DNA from: Verrucomicrobiia bacterium
Lineage (GTDB): Bacteria; Verrucomicrobiota; Verrucomicrobiia; Limisphaerales; UBA1100
Direction: 5' to 3'
Length of the DNA: 64,000 nt
Assembly (NCBI GenBank): GCA_014239365.1
Contig: JAAZZB010000044.1
Location: 1 to 64,000, forward strand
The notes beneath the pieces were generated by a model that was given only the letters and a program-made list of their open reading frames with translations, did no database searches and had not been told where the DNA came from. Below are positions 1 through 8,671 of the stretch, piece by piece. Each line of letters opens with the position of its first letter. Positions within the stretch are counted from its first letter, which is position 1. A program made the position numbers and the translations under genes.

Positions 1-977
1 GCCGCTTCCTGCTCGCTCTGACCGCCACTGGCTTTACACTGGGCCAACTGCGCGCGGCCGCGCCGCAGCTCATCGAATCCAAACGCACGGCCAAGGCCCT
101 CGGCTCGGCGGTGGCCATCACCGTTTTCCACACTTCCCGCAAGCGGGGCGAAGCCGCGTTGGACGCCGCTTTCGCGGAGTTGGAAAACATTGAATCGCTG
201 TTGAGCATTTACCGCGCGGACAGTCAGGTTTCTGAATTGAACCGAAAGGGTGAGCTCCACAAACCCCATCCGCATTTCGTCGCCGTGTTGCAACACGCCC
301 AATCGTTGGCCAAGGCGACCGATGGCGCGTTCGACGTGACGGTGCAGCCTTTGTGGGAATTATTTTCCAACGCCAAAAAACATGGCCGCACGCCAACGGC
401 CACCGAAATCAAAACCGCCCAAACCCGCATCAACTGGCGCGCCCTCGAGTTGGCCAAAAACAAAATCCATTTCAAAACCAAAGCAATGGCGCTCACGCTC
501 AACGGCATCGCCCAAGGTTACGCGTCCGACTGCGTGGCGGCGGTGCTCCGCCAAGCTGGCGTGCAACACGCGCTCATCGACACCGGCGAACTCAACGCGC
601 TCGACACCAAACCCAACGGCGCACGCTGGAAAGTCGGCATCCAACATCCGCGCAACGCCGATGCCTTTCTCGCGCTGGCCAAACTCAAAGGCCGTTGCCT
701 CGCCACCTCCGGCGATTACGCCACGCCCTTCACGCCCGATTTCAAAGCGCATCACATCTTCGACCCGCGCACCGGCCAATCGCCCGCCCAACTTTCCAGC
801 GTATCCGTCGCTGCCCGCACCGGCATCGAGGCCGACGCGCTTTCCACCGCCGTGTTTGTGCTCGGGCCGGATCACGGTTTGGCGTTGATTAAAAAAACCG
901 ACGGAGCCGATGCCTTGCTCGTGCTCAAAAATGGCAAGACACTGCACACCCGAAATTTCCCCATTGCCCAAAAATGA
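1..977 (+). CDS. apbE: FAD:protein FMN transferase ApbE (5' end outside window)
   Basis: ApbE attaches FMN, taken from FAD, to a Thr/Ser of exported flavoproteins. The frame is open from base 3, so the true start lies outside the window. The first visible residues (RFLLALTATGFTLG, then AAAPQ) look like the end of a Tat or Sec signal peptide, which fits ApbE's periplasmic location. Family motifs are visible: NGIAQGYASD, HALIDTGEL, and near the C-terminus HHIFDPRTGQ followed by ADALSTAVFVLGP, the Mg/FAD-binding region of known ApbE proteins. A GTG at 111 would remove the leader and is unlikely to be the start. The stop overlaps the next ATG (ATGA at 974), and the next protein has an FMN-binding domain that is its probable substrate. 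Confidence 0.93.
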   Translation, partial: RFLLALTATGFTLGQLRAAAPQLIESKRTAKALGSAVAITVFHTSRKRGEAALDAAFAELENIESLLSIYRADSQVSELNRKGELHKPHPHFVAVLQHAQSLAKATDGAFDVTVQPLWELFSNAKKHGRTPTATEIKTAQTRINWRALELAKNKIHFKTKAMALTLNGIAQGYASDCVAAVLRQAGVQHALIDTGELNALDTKPNGARWKVGIQHPRNADAFLALAKLKGRCLATSGDYATPFTPDFKAHHIFDPRTGQSPAQLSSVSVAARTGIEADALSTAVFVLGPDHGLALIKKTDGADALLVLKNGKTLHTRNFPIAQK

Positions 978-2215
978 AAATTATTTTGCTCATTAGTTGC
1001 CTGTTCGCGTTGCCGGTTTTGGCCGCCGATCATTTGGAATTTACCAACGGCACCAAAGTTACCGGCAAACTCATTACCTTCGATAACGCCAACCGCAAGC
1101 TGACCTTCGAGTTCACCTTCAACGGCCAGAAACTCAAGCGCACCTTTAACTACGCCGACGTCCACACGCTCACGTGGAAAGACAAACGCCACATCATCAC
1201 CGCCAAACCCGCCGCGGGCGGTGGCGCCCAAACCACTCGAACCAAGGCCCAAGTGGAAGCGCTCATCAACCAAACTGGTGGCTCCGCACCTCTTTGGCTA
1301 AAAATTACGCAGCTGAATTATCCAAAAACCCTCGACCTCAACTGGCCGCAACCGGCGCCCAAAGGTTGGAACAGCCAAAAAAATGTCGGCCAATTCCTGT
1401 GGGATGTGGTGAACCCCAACCCCGGCCGCTGGCGCGAGGGGATTCAGTTTATGATGTTTATGCGCGACCGCCATAAAAACAACCGCTCCCTTCGCAACCG
1501 CGCCACCAAAGCGATGGCGAATATGTATTTCATTTTTCTGCAAGACTACGCCCGCGCAGCGTATTGGTGGCGGCAAACCGGCGGCGGCAAAAATGAGCAT
1601 CACAACACGCTGCTGGCCGAGTGCTATTTTCGGCTGGGCAACAAGGCGATGGCGATGGAGCAAATGCGCGACGCGCCTCTGCGGGCAATGCTCATCAAAC
1701 TCTACGGCACGATGGGCGAGACGGATACGGCGATCAAACTGGCCGGACGCTTCCGCGGCAATCAGGCGATGTACGCTAATCTCCTCGCCGGTGATGCCTG
1801 TCGATTGGCCGGACGCTCGGCGGAAGCCATTGCCTTTTATAATAAAGTCACCGCCGCCAAAGGCGATAAAGGTCACGCCAAACAAAATAAAACCCGCGCG
1901 CGGGAAAGTATCGCCGCGCTGCAACTCGCGCAAAAGGCGGTGGTCGCCCGCGTGGCCGATGGCACCTATCGCGATCAAACCACCGGCTACGCCGGCGCGT
2001 TGGAGGTGACGGTGACAGTGAAAAATAAACGCATCACCGGCCTCCGCGTGAGCCGCCATCGCGAGAAACAATTTTACAGTTCCATCGAGGACACCACCAA
2101 ACAGATTCTCGCCAAGCAAAGCGTGAAGGGCATCGACGCCACCAGCCGCGCGACCATCACCTCGCAAGCCATCGTCAACGCCGCCGCCAAGGCCCTCGCC
2201 AAGGGCGCAAAATAA
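974..2215 (+). CDS. Exported protein with C-terminal FMN-binding (flavinylation) domain
   Basis: The N-terminus (MKIILLISCLFALPVLAA) is a signal peptide. Next comes a short region starting LEFTNGTKVTGKL and a helical middle with TPR-like character (about residues 155-320). The C-terminal ~85 residues (from DGTYRDQTTGYAG) match the FMN-binding domain of NqrC/RnfG type. The SRATITSQAI motif near residue 395 corresponds to the site where ApbE links FMN to Thr. The gene overlaps apbE by 4 bases and is followed one base later by an iron-sulphur membrane protein. The inferred role is a periplasmic flavin carrier passing electrons to or from that protein. The N-terminal part is not recognised, and the natural electron donor and acceptor cannot be told from sequence. 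Confidence 0.85.
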   Translation: MKIILLISCLFALPVLAADHLEFTNGTKVTGKLITFDNANRKLTFEFTFNGQKLKRTFNYADVHTLTWKDKRHIITAKPAAGGGAQTTRTKAQVEALINQTGGSAPLWLKITQLNYPKTLDLNWPQPAPKGWNSQKNVGQFLWDVVNPNPGRWREGIQFMMFMRDRHKNNRSLRNRATKAMANMYFIFLQDYARAAYWWRQTGGGKNEHHNTLLAECYFRLGNKAMAMEQMRDAPLRAMLIKLYGTMGETDTAIKLAGRFRGNQAMYANLLAGDACRLAGRSAEAIAFYNKVTAAKGDKGHAKQNKTRARESIAALQLAQKAVVARVADGTYRDQTTGYAGALEVTVTVKNKRITGLRVSRHREKQFYSSIEDTTKQILAKQSVKGIDATSRATITSQAIVNAAAKALAKGAK

Positions 2216-2216
2216 A

Positions 2217-4589
2217 ATGGCCGAAAACCCGCGAGCCAAAGCCATCGCCCTCGGGCTCGGTTGTGGGTTGCTCGGCATCGCGATTGCACTCTCCCAAACC
2301 GGCGGCCCGTGGCTGGCGCTGGCCGCGGTGCTGATGACGATTGGCGTGATGATGGGCATCACCGCCCGCACGCGCCGCAATCTTTCGGGCGCGTGGTTTC
2401 GGCTGGATCATTTCACACGCTTCTTTCGTAAACGCAAAAAAAACCAACCCGCCCGCGACCCTTCCGCGTGGGCCCGCGTGTTGCCCGCGCGTTGGTTGGC
2501 CGATGCCAATACCGGCGATCGCGGCCTCATTCGGCGCACGCTGGATAAAATTGGCCCCACCGTTTTGGCCGTGCCTTTCCGGCGATTGGTGCAGGCGATT
2601 TGTTTTGGATTATTTTTGTGGCTGTTTTTTGTGGTGTGCTGGCCGTACAGCGCCGTGCCCGAAGCGCCCGGCCGCACCAGCGATGGCTGGAGACTCGCCG
2701 CCGAATTGGGCGAAACGGAAAGCCGCTTCCGCCTTACGAACCCCGCCGTGCCCGAATGGCAACCGGCCGTGGGCGACACGATGTTTGCCGAGGACAAATC
2801 CAATCCCGATCCGCACGCAACGGATAATCCCGTTCTCGAATTAACAGTCGAACAATCCTCGCCAGCCGAACTCGTGGTGAAACCCATTGGCGAAGTGCCC
2901 GCGTCCGTGGTGGACGCGCTGCTCTTCGGCCAGTCGCCCCAATGGACCGTGCACGAAAAACCACCGCACGAATGGCCCGCGCATTATGCCGACGATCTCG
3001 CGCGCAAAGAAGTGGTGCCGGCCGACACGTTTCTTGTCATCGACCCGTTGGTGAGCTTGTCCACCGCGCTCGCTTCGCGTAGTTGGGTGTGGTCGCTCGG
3101 AAGCGCGGGCGTGATCCTCATCGTGTGCGTGCTCATCCCGCGCGGCTTCTGCGGCTACCTTTGCCCGCTCGGCACCCTCATCGATCTCTTCGATTGGGCG
3201 ATCGGCAAGCGCGTGAAAAAATTCCGCGCGCCCGAAACCGGTTGGTGGGTGCACATCAAATACTACGTGCTCGTCGGCGTGCTCATCGCCGCGCTCGGCG
3301 GCGTGTTGCTCAGCGGCTTTGTCGCCGCCATCCCCGTCCTCACGCGCGGACTGCTTTTTATTGGCGACCCTCTACAAACCGGCCTCGCGCGCGACTGGCA
3401 TCAAGTGCCCGCGCTCAATTCCGGCCACATCATTTCCATCGTAATGTTTCTCGGCGTGCTCGGGCTCGGGCTTTTGCGCGCGCGGTTTTGGTGCAAATAT
3501 GTTTGTCCGAGCGGCGCGGTGTTTTCGTTGAGCAACCTCTTTCGCGTCAGCGAACGCAAGGTGGAAGACACCTGCATCCACTGCAACAAATGCGTTGAGG
3601 TCTGCCCCTTCGACGCCATTAAACCCGACTTCACCACGCGCACTGCCGACTGCACCCTCTGCCAAACGTGCGGCGGCGTGTGCCCCACCCACGCCATCAA
3701 ATTTGTCGACCGCTGGAACACCGCAGAATTGAAACCCGTCAACGACCCGCCCACCGGCGAAACCGCACTCGGTCGACGCGGCTTCCTCGCGTGGATCGCC
3801 GGTGGCACCACCGCACTCGCCGGCGGCGTGGGCCTCACGATGCTCACCAAAAACTCGAATGCTGCCAGCAAACCCATCCCCGTCCGCCCGCCCGGTAGCG
3901 TGCCCGAACAGGAATTTTTGCAAATGTGCATCCGCTGCGGCGAATGTTTCAAGGCGTGCCCGAACCACGTGCTGCAGCCAATGAGCCTCGGCCAGGGGCT
4001 CGAGGGTTTGTGGACGCCCGAGGTCATCGCCGACTGGGCCGGTTGCGAATCCAGCTGCAACGCCTGCGGCCAAGTGTGCCCCACCGGCGCCATTCGTCCG
4101 CTGCCGATTGAAGAAAAAAAAGAAGCCCGAATGGGGCTCGCCATTGTAAACGAACAAACCTGCCTCCCCTTTGCCGGCGAAGAAGCCTGCCAACTTTGTG
4201 TCGATGAATGCCACGCCGCCGGTTATCACGCCATCGATTTTATCCAAACCGGAACCGAAGTGGACGCCACCGGTCAACCCATCGAAGGCAGCGGTTTCCA
4301 ATCGCCGCTGGTCGATGCCGAGAAATGCGTCGGCTGCGGCCTTTGCCAAACGCGCTGCAACGTCATCAACGTGAAGGACAAAGGATTGCTCAAAGAAAGC
4401 GCCATCATCATCCAAGCCGGCCCCGGCTGGGAAGACCGCAAAATGACCGGCTCATACATCCGGCAAAAACAAAAAGCACCCGACACTCCAACTACGCCAA
4501 CCTCGCCCGAACCATCGGGCATCCCCGGCGGTGTGCCCGAAATCCCGGGCGACACCAACCCCCCAAGCGGGATTCCCGGTGGTGATTAA
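2217..4589 (+). CDS. NapH/NapG-like polyferredoxin membrane protein
   Basis: A 790-residue redox protein. N-terminal hydrophobic segments (about residues 1-45, 115-140, 290-315, 345-385 and 395-425) carry the NapH/NosR-type cysteine motifs CGYLCP and CKYVCP on the cytoplasmic side. Two 4Fe-4S sites follow (CIHCNKCVEVCP near 451, CTLCQTCGGVCP near 478). Next is a second half that begins with a Tat-like RRGFLAWIAGG (near 519) and has four more cysteine clusters (CIRCGECFKACP, CNACGQVCP, CQLCVDECH, CVGCGLCQTRC), as in NapG. It therefore reads as a NapH-NapG fusion. The tail is Pro/Gly-rich. One base separates it from the FMN-binding protein gene. Together with apbE it probably moves electrons across the membrane; donor and acceptor are unknown. 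Confidence 0.85.
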   Translation: MAENPRAKAIALGLGCGLLGIAIALSQTGGPWLALAAVLMTIGVMMGITARTRRNLSGAWFRLDHFTRFFRKRKKNQPARDPSAWARVLPARWLADANTGDRGLIRRTLDKIGPTVLAVPFRRLVQAICFGLFLWLFFVVCWPYSAVPEAPGRTSDGWRLAAELGETESRFRLTNPAVPEWQPAVGDTMFAEDKSNPDPHATDNPVLELTVEQSSPAELVVKPIGEVPASVVDALLFGQSPQWTVHEKPPHEWPAHYADDLARKEVVPADTFLVIDPLVSLSTALASRSWVWSLGSAGVILIVCVLIPRGFCGYLCPLGTLIDLFDWAIGKRVKKFRAPETGWWVHIKYYVLVGVLIAALGGVLLSGFVAAIPVLTRGLLFIGDPLQTGLARDWHQVPALNSGHIISIVMFLGVLGLGLLRARFWCKYVCPSGAVFSLSNLFRVSERKVEDTCIHCNKCVEVCPFDAIKPDFTTRTADCTLCQTCGGVCPTHAIKFVDRWNTAELKPVNDPPTGETALGRRGFLAWIAGGTTALAGGVGLTMLTKNSNAASKPIPVRPPGSVPEQEFLQMCIRCGECFKACPNHVLQPMSLGQGLEGLWTPEVIADWAGCESSCNACGQVCPTGAIRPLPIEEKKEARMGLAIVNEQTCLPFAGEEACQLCVDECHAAGYHAIDFIQTGTEVDATGQPIEGSGFQSPLVDAEKCVGCGLCQTRCNVINVKDKGLLKESAIIIQAGPGWEDRKMTGSYIRQKQKAPDTPTTPTSPEPSGIPGGVPEIPGDTNPPSGIPGGD

Positions 4590-4590
4590 A

Positions 4591-4661
4591 GTGCTGCCGG
4601 CATCTTGCCGGCAGGCCCAGGACTCGCGCTTTTCAATCTGCCGGCAAGATGCCGGCAGCAC
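4591..4661. repeat. Inverted repeat, family B, copy 1
   Basis: Two 24-base arms (4591-4614 and 4638-4661) are perfect reverse complements, each beginning or ending with GTGCTGCCGGCATCTTGCC or its complement. Each arm is also partly palindromic (TGCCGGCA). The same arms occur at 33170-33324 and 51326-51414. It lies directly between two converging genes and could act as a bidirectional terminator, but no T-run follows. Confidence 0.9.
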
Positions 4662-4757
4662 TTACTTCCCCTTCTTCTCCAGCTTCTTTTTCTTCTTTTC
4701 CGCTTTGGTGAGTTTGGGTGTTTTCTTGGTCTCTTTTCGTTTGTCTTTATTCGCCAT
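4662..4757 (-). CDS. 31-residue lysine-rich small protein
   Basis: A short frame encoding 31 residues, of which about half are Lys or Arg (begins MANKDKRKETKK, ends KKKKKLEKKGK). It has an excellent Shine-Dalgarno sequence: AAAGGAG lies 8 bases before the ATG at 4757. It ends right at the edge of an inverted repeat. I do not recognise a family. A highly basic, probably disordered peptide could bind RNA, the ribosome or DNA, but that is inference. The strong ribosome-binding site is the main argument that it is real. Confidence 0.55.
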   Translation of the reverse strand: MANKDKRKETKKTPKLTKAEKKKKKLEKKGK

Positions 4758-5091
4758 AATCTTTTCTCCTTTAAGTGTGTTTTCGGTCTTGCCCGGCCAA
4801 ACCCAGTTCGGCGCGCAAATAATGCGCCAGCCTCTTGTGAAGGCAAAGCAGAATCAGTCCGACTTCAACATAATGAAAACCGCCGTACCCAACAATCCAA
4901 GCGAAACAAACATTCCGCCGGGCCCAAAAACGCAGATGGACACATCCAAACTGCTGCCAAAATCACCAGACACAAAGACCACGTTTGCCGCCGCCGTCGA
5001 CTTGCCATAGCTCAATCTGCCATTAAAGAAGCGTGAAGGCAATCCTGTTACACTGGCCGACAATGGAGGGACGAGCCTGCGAGTCCGAACC
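4758..5091. other. Intergenic region without a convincing gene
   Basis: 334 bases upstream of the small Lys-rich gene. It should hold that gene's promoter. At 5054-5086 it carries a copy of repeat family C (TGGAGGGACGAGCCTGCGAG), which recurs at 59146-59211. Short open frames cross it, but they run through the repeat and have no ribosome-binding site. Confidence 0.5.
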
Positions 5092-5892
5092 TTACTTCTC
5101 CTCAAACAAAAACTTCTGCCCCGGCTTGAGCACATTTAGTTTCAATCCAACAGCGGATTGGAGTTTGCCTTTTTCTGGCTTAGCCAATTTGGCGGCGCGA
5201 GGGTCGATGACAATGACACTGTTCTCACCCATCACAGTAAAATTCTTTCCGCGCACAATAATGGCCGTGGCCTCGCCAATGCCCACGCCGAGGTGGTTTG
5301 GATGGTCGATCACCGCGCTAAGCAACCGGTTCATTCGCCGACGCGCGATGAAATGTTGGTCAATGATAAGCCCCGGCGCGAGGCCGAGGCCGGCGGTTGT
5401 CGGCGTGTTGCTCGCTCGCAAGGCGGGCTTGTCCGGCATTGCGGGAATCATCACCGCCGACATTACCGCAGCACCCGCGCTGGTGCCGCCGATGGGCAAC
5501 CCGCGCGCGTGGCGGTCGCGAATGAGTTTCACAAGCCCCGCTTTTTCTAACGCATTGTACAGTGCCGCTTGGCTTCCGCCGGGGAACCAAATCGCCGTTG
5601 CTTCATCCAATCGCTCGCAGGCGGCCTTGGGATGTTTCAATTCCACGATGAAAACGCTCGCGCCCAATTCGGTGAACATTTTTACAGAAGACACGCCACG
5701 ATCTTCGCGTGCCGATGCCTGTGGCAACACAGCGATGCGCGCGGATTTACCTCCGGCGAGTGTTACAAAATGTTTCTGCACCGCCAACGGTGTGCCGCCT
5801 CCACCAACGATGACCAACGGCCCCGGCTCAAGGGCAAATGTAGCACCGCTAAAAAAAATGAGTGAAAAGAAAAACCGCATACGCGGCAGCAT
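5092..5892 (-). CDS. Cyanophycinase-like serine peptidase (S51 family), exported
   Basis: Peptidase S51 fold. After a signal peptide (MRFFFSLIFFSGATFA) the protein has GPLVIVGGGGTP, a WFPGGSQAAL segment, the nucleophile motif GGTSAGAAVMS (Ser), and DQHFIARRRMNRL with GIGEATAIIV, all typical of cyanophycinases. Cyanophycinases cleave beta-Asp-Arg dipeptides from cyanophycin. An exported form would degrade external polymer or act on other isoaspartyl peptides. It follows the PqqB-like gene by 18 bases on the same strand and is probably in its operon. An alternative ATG at 5880 would give the same mature protein. Confidence 0.85.
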   Translation of the reverse strand: MLPRMRFFFSLIFFSGATFALEPGPLVIVGGGGTPLAVQKHFVTLAGGKSARIAVLPQASAREDRGVSSVKMFTELGASVFIVELKHPKAACERLDEATAIWFPGGSQAALYNALEKAGLVKLIRDRHARGLPIGGTSAGAAVMSAVMIPAMPDKPALRASNTPTTAGLGLAPGLIIDQHFIARRRMNRLLSAVIDHPNHLGVGIGEATAIIVRGKNFTVMGENSVIVIDPRAAKLAKPEKGKLQSAVGLKLNVLKPGQKFLFEEK

Positions 5893-5910
5893 GAACCGAA
5901 GGGCGGACAG

Positions 5911-6855
5911 TTACAACTCCACGCGCTCGCCCTGCACGGCCACTCGGAAGCCGGCGGAATGAATCGCTTTTGCGGCGATGCTGCGCGGATTGTGAGCGGG
6001 GTTGGTGTGGTTGAGGTGAATGAAACGGACTTTGGCGCGCACGGCGGCGGGTTGGTTTTTCAGGCGGTGCATTGTCTCGGCGATGAAGGGGTGTGGGATT
6101 TTCGACATATCGCGTCCACCCAATTCGCCATCAGCATAAAACGTAGCGTCGAGGTAGGCGACATCCACGCCCGCGAGCGCCTTTTCCAACGGCGTTTTCC
6201 AGCGTTCCCATTTGTCGATGTCCGGTAGCCACAGAATTTTTTGGCGCGGCCCCTCGATTCGAAAGCCAACGGTTTCCGAAAACTCATCGCGATGTGGCAC
6301 AAGAAACGGCGTGACGCGCAGCCGCTTGTTCAGCGCAATTGCGCGACCATCGCGCATCGGTTTCAACGCGATATTTTTCAAATCCACCAACTGACTCCAC
6401 GGCCCTTGCGTACGCAGGAATTGTTCCATCCGCGGCATCGCGTGGACCGGCACGCCGTCTGCACCCATCACCTCACGCCCGAGATGAAGCAGCCCCGCGT
6501 AATGACCCATGTGCGCGTGCGTCAGCAAAATGCCATCAATGCGACCGGCGAGCTTTGGCTGCGCTGCATCAAACCGCCGCGCTTGTCGCGGGAAACTCGG
6601 CGTGCATTCGATGAGCCATCGCTGTCCGGAAACGGGATCGATGATTCCAAGGCTCGCGGGGGCGCGCCGCTTTGTTGCATCGCCCCACGCATTGTTGCAG
6701 CAAACTTTTTTGCAACCCGCTTGCGGGAAACCGCCATCCTGCGCCGTGCCAAGCACGATGGCAAAAGGAGCATCCGCTTCCGCAGCGCCTTCGACTTCAA
6801 GCGCCGTCGTCGCGATGGCCGTGCTGGCGAGGAATTGGCGGCGCGTTATTTCCAA
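5911..6855 (-). CDS. PqqB-like MBL-fold metallohydrolase, Tat-exported
   Basis: Metallo-beta-lactamase fold resembling PqqB (LGTAQDGGFPQAGC near the N-terminus, then LLTHAHMGHYAGL, LVPHRDEFSETVGF, WLPDIDKWE and HLNHTNP). The metal motif reads HAHMGH, with Gly where most MBL proteins have Asp. I chose a TTG start at 6855 that overlaps the upstream stop, because it puts the Tat leader TRRQFLASTAIATT right at the N-terminus; a GTG at 6936 is possible but lies deep inside the upstream gene. No pqq genes are nearby, so PQQ synthesis is unlikely. A cysteine cluster (GCKKVCCNN) near the N-terminus is also present. Confidence 0.8.
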   Translation of the reverse strand: MEITRRQFLASTAIATTALEVEGAAEADAPFAIVLGTAQDGGFPQAGCKKVCCNNAWGDATKRRAPASLGIIDPVSGQRWLIECTPSFPRQARRFDAAQPKLAGRIDGILLTHAHMGHYAGLLHLGREVMGADGVPVHAMPRMEQFLRTQGPWSQLVDLKNIALKPMRDGRAIALNKRLRVTPFLVPHRDEFSETVGFRIEGPRQKILWLPDIDKWERWKTPLEKALAGVDVAYLDATFYADGELGGRDMSKIPHPFIAETMHRLKNQPAAVRAKVRFIHLNHTNPAHNPRSIAAKAIHSAGFRVAVQGERVEL

Positions 6856-7796
6856 GTGTTGTCTTTCAATGGCTTGCCATTGGTGGTGAGGATTTGAAAA
6901 TGATGAAAGCCCGCGCCGAGGCCGTTGTAACGCCACACCACTTTTTTATCGCGCGTGACTTCGAAGAGCTTCACCGCGTTTCCCTTGGCGTGATAACTGG
7001 TGACGACCGTGTTGCCGTTGGGCAATCGCTGCACACCGCAGGCATCGTCAAAAAGTTTTTCGCCAATGTCGTCGTTGGTGACGCTCCAGACAATTTTGCC
7101 CTTCGCGTTCACCTCGATGATGCGATTGCCATTGGTGCAGCCGACGAGCGTGTTGCCATTTCCCAGCCGAATCGCGGTGAAGGGCCAGTCGCGCTTGGCG
7201 CGGCCACGGTCGTCGGTGGAGAAACTGCGCACCACTTTGCCGGTGTCCGGCTCGTATTCCATCACCGCAAAATCCAGCAAATGCGGCGCGATGTAATTTC
7301 CGTTGGGCAACAACCGCAGCATCCGCGTTTGCATATGAAAATTTTTCTTCTGACACGCCAACGCGGTGGATTTCAAAACCTCCCCTTTGCGATTGATCAC
7401 AATTGCCCTCGGCTCCGGCCCCAACTCCGCCACCAAATAGTTCCCGCCACCCAAAGGCTGCACCGTGCTGATTTCCTTTTGTTGCCCTTTATAAGCCCAC
7501 ACAATTTTCTTTGACTCGCGCTCCACCTCCACCACGCCGCCATTGGGAAATCCCCGCGTGCCGTACAAGGCCAGCAACACATTGCCATTCGGCAGCACCC
7601 AACCATCACTCGCCGGCATATCAAAACGCCAATTCACTTTGCCATCTTCACCCACAATCACCACGCGATTCGCCTTCCCCACGCCGAGGAATGAATGAGT
7701 GATCGCCGCTTTCTTTTCGGCAAACAAAGTCGTAGCCGTCAGCGCCAAAAGCGCGGCTGCCGTTTTCAAAAATGAGGTGAGTCGAATGGATTTCAT
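6846..7796 (-). CDS. Exported beta-propeller protein (PQQ-like/LPNGN repeats)
   Basis: A 316-residue exported protein. The start at 7796 gives a clean signal peptide (MKSIRLTSFLKTAAALLALTATTLFA). The rest is a beta-propeller with repeated blades of the type LPNGNVLLA, GGGNYLVAE, LPNGNYIAP, LGNGNTLVG and LPNGNTVVTS, alternating with K(I/V)VW strands. Such propellers occur in PQQ-like and arylsulfotransferase-like proteins; no catalytic motif is evident. It overlaps the PqqB-like gene, so the two are probably translated together. A frame extension to 7868 is unlikely to be used. Confidence 0.75.
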   Translation of the reverse strand: MKSIRLTSFLKTAAALLALTATTLFAEKKAAITHSFLGVGKANRVVIVGEDGKVNWRFDMPASDGWVLPNGNVLLALYGTRGFPNGGVVEVERESKKIVWAYKGQQKEISTVQPLGGGNYLVAELGPEPRAIVINRKGEVLKSTALACQKKNFHMQTRMLRLLPNGNYIAPHLLDFAVMEYEPDTGKVVRSFSTDDRGRAKRDWPFTAIRLGNGNTLVGCTNGNRIIEVNAKGKIVWSVTNDDIGEKLFDDACGVQRLPNGNTVVTSYHAKGNAVKLFEVTRDKKVVWRYNGLGAGFHHFQILTTNGKPLKDNTWK

Positions 7797-7855
7797 AGGC
7801 GGCCATTGAAACGGATTGACAGCGAAATGCAAGTGCTGTCGTTGGTTTTCAATGA

Positions 7856-7889
7856 ACCACAGAGACACAGAGTTTTTTTCCTCTGTGGT
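7856..7889. repeat. Hairpin of the ACCACAGAG type
   Basis: ACCACAGAG (7856-7864) pairs with CTCTGTGGT (7881-7889) around a T-rich loop. It lies between two minus-strand genes. There is no T-run after it on the minus strand, so it looks more like a dispersed repeat (compare the ACCACAGATTTCAC copies at 43081 and 44023) than a normal terminator. Confidence 0.5.
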
Positions 7890-7929
7890 AGAACATCATT
7901 TATCCGCCAGCCGATGCGGTGGGATCGCT

Positions 7930-8637
7930 TCACTTCACCACTCCCCAAACTTTTTCCATTATTTTGAACATACGCGGATCGTGCTCCTTCAATTCGGCGC
8001 GGACGAAGGGGTAGAAATCGTTGACGCCGAGATAGGCTTCGGTGGCTTCGGCGAAGTATTCTTTGTGGTTGTTGAGGCCGTAGTGGCGGACGGTGCGGCC
8101 GGTGTGGAGGAGGACTTTTTCGTAGATGCCCGATTTCTTGGCGGCTTCGTAGGCGGCGATGATTTCTTTGTTTTCAAAACTGAGCACTTGGTCGTGATAA
8201 GCGTGGGCGAGTTCGTGCATCACCACGTAAGGATGTTTGGCCCACATATGCGGGGCGAAGAGCGCGGCGGCGCGCGGGATGTGGACGTGCTTCACCAACG
8301 CGGGGTCGTGACGGTTGGCCAATAGCCAGTTGCGATTGGGGTGGTACTGCATATTGCCGAGGCGCGGATTATTGAGTTCCAGCCGGATGGGCAGTTTTTG
8401 CAGTTCCTTCACTTTCGCCTCGGGCAAAATAAATTTCACGCGCTGCAAATGATTGGCAAGCGCGGCGAAGGCTTTGTCGGCGACGGCTTTGTTTTTCTTT
8501 TGGAGCAGTTGCGGGTCGACCGCAATGCTCCAGCCTTCCACGTCTTTTTTGACGGGTTGATCGTATTTTGTTTTGGGGGCCGCAGACGAGAATGGCACGG
8601 CGCACAGTAAAACGAGAATGGCAATTTGTTTGTTCAT
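7930..8637 (-). CDS. Exported zinc metallopeptidase-like protein (HELAH)
   Basis: 235 residues with a signal peptide (MNKQIAILVLLCAVPFSSA). The motif VVMHELAHAYHDQ is a zinc-binding HExxH. The downstream NHKEYFAEATEAYLG supplies a likely third-ligand Glu, as in metallopeptidases of the lethal-factor C-terminal type. Substrate unknown. It stands alone between the beta-propeller gene (133-base gap) and a MarC-like gene. Confidence 0.72.
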   Translation of the reverse strand: MNKQIAILVLLCAVPFSSAAPKTKYDQPVKKDVEGWSIAVDPQLLQKKNKAVADKAFAALANHLQRVKFILPEAKVKELQKLPIRLELNNPRLGNMQYHPNRNWLLANRHDPALVKHVHIPRAAALFAPHMWAKHPYVVMHELAHAYHDQVLSFENKEIIAAYEAAKKSGIYEKVLLHTGRTVRHYGLNNHKEYFAEATEAYLGVNDFYPFVRAELKEHDPRMFKIMEKVWGVVK

Positions 8638-8671
8638 CGGTGCGGTATGTTAACAGCCCCACCGGCGGACA

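Noticed and set aside
1298-4415. Long open frames on the minus strand across the FMN-binding and polyferredoxin genes
   Set aside because: They are opposite to genes with clear domains, arise from high GC content and show no motifs or ribosome-binding sites.
4854-5135. Minus-strand frame with a hydrophobic end (FVSLGLLGTAVFIMLK)
   Set aside because: The frame runs through a dispersed repeat and the start of the cyanophycinase gene end, with no ribosome-binding site; it is not convincing as a membrane protein.
5911-7796. PQQ biosynthesis locus (PqqB-like protein next to a PQQ-like propeller)
   Set aside because: No pqqA, pqqC, pqqD or pqqE genes are nearby, and the MBL motif reads HAHMGH, so a direct role in PQQ synthesis is not supported.
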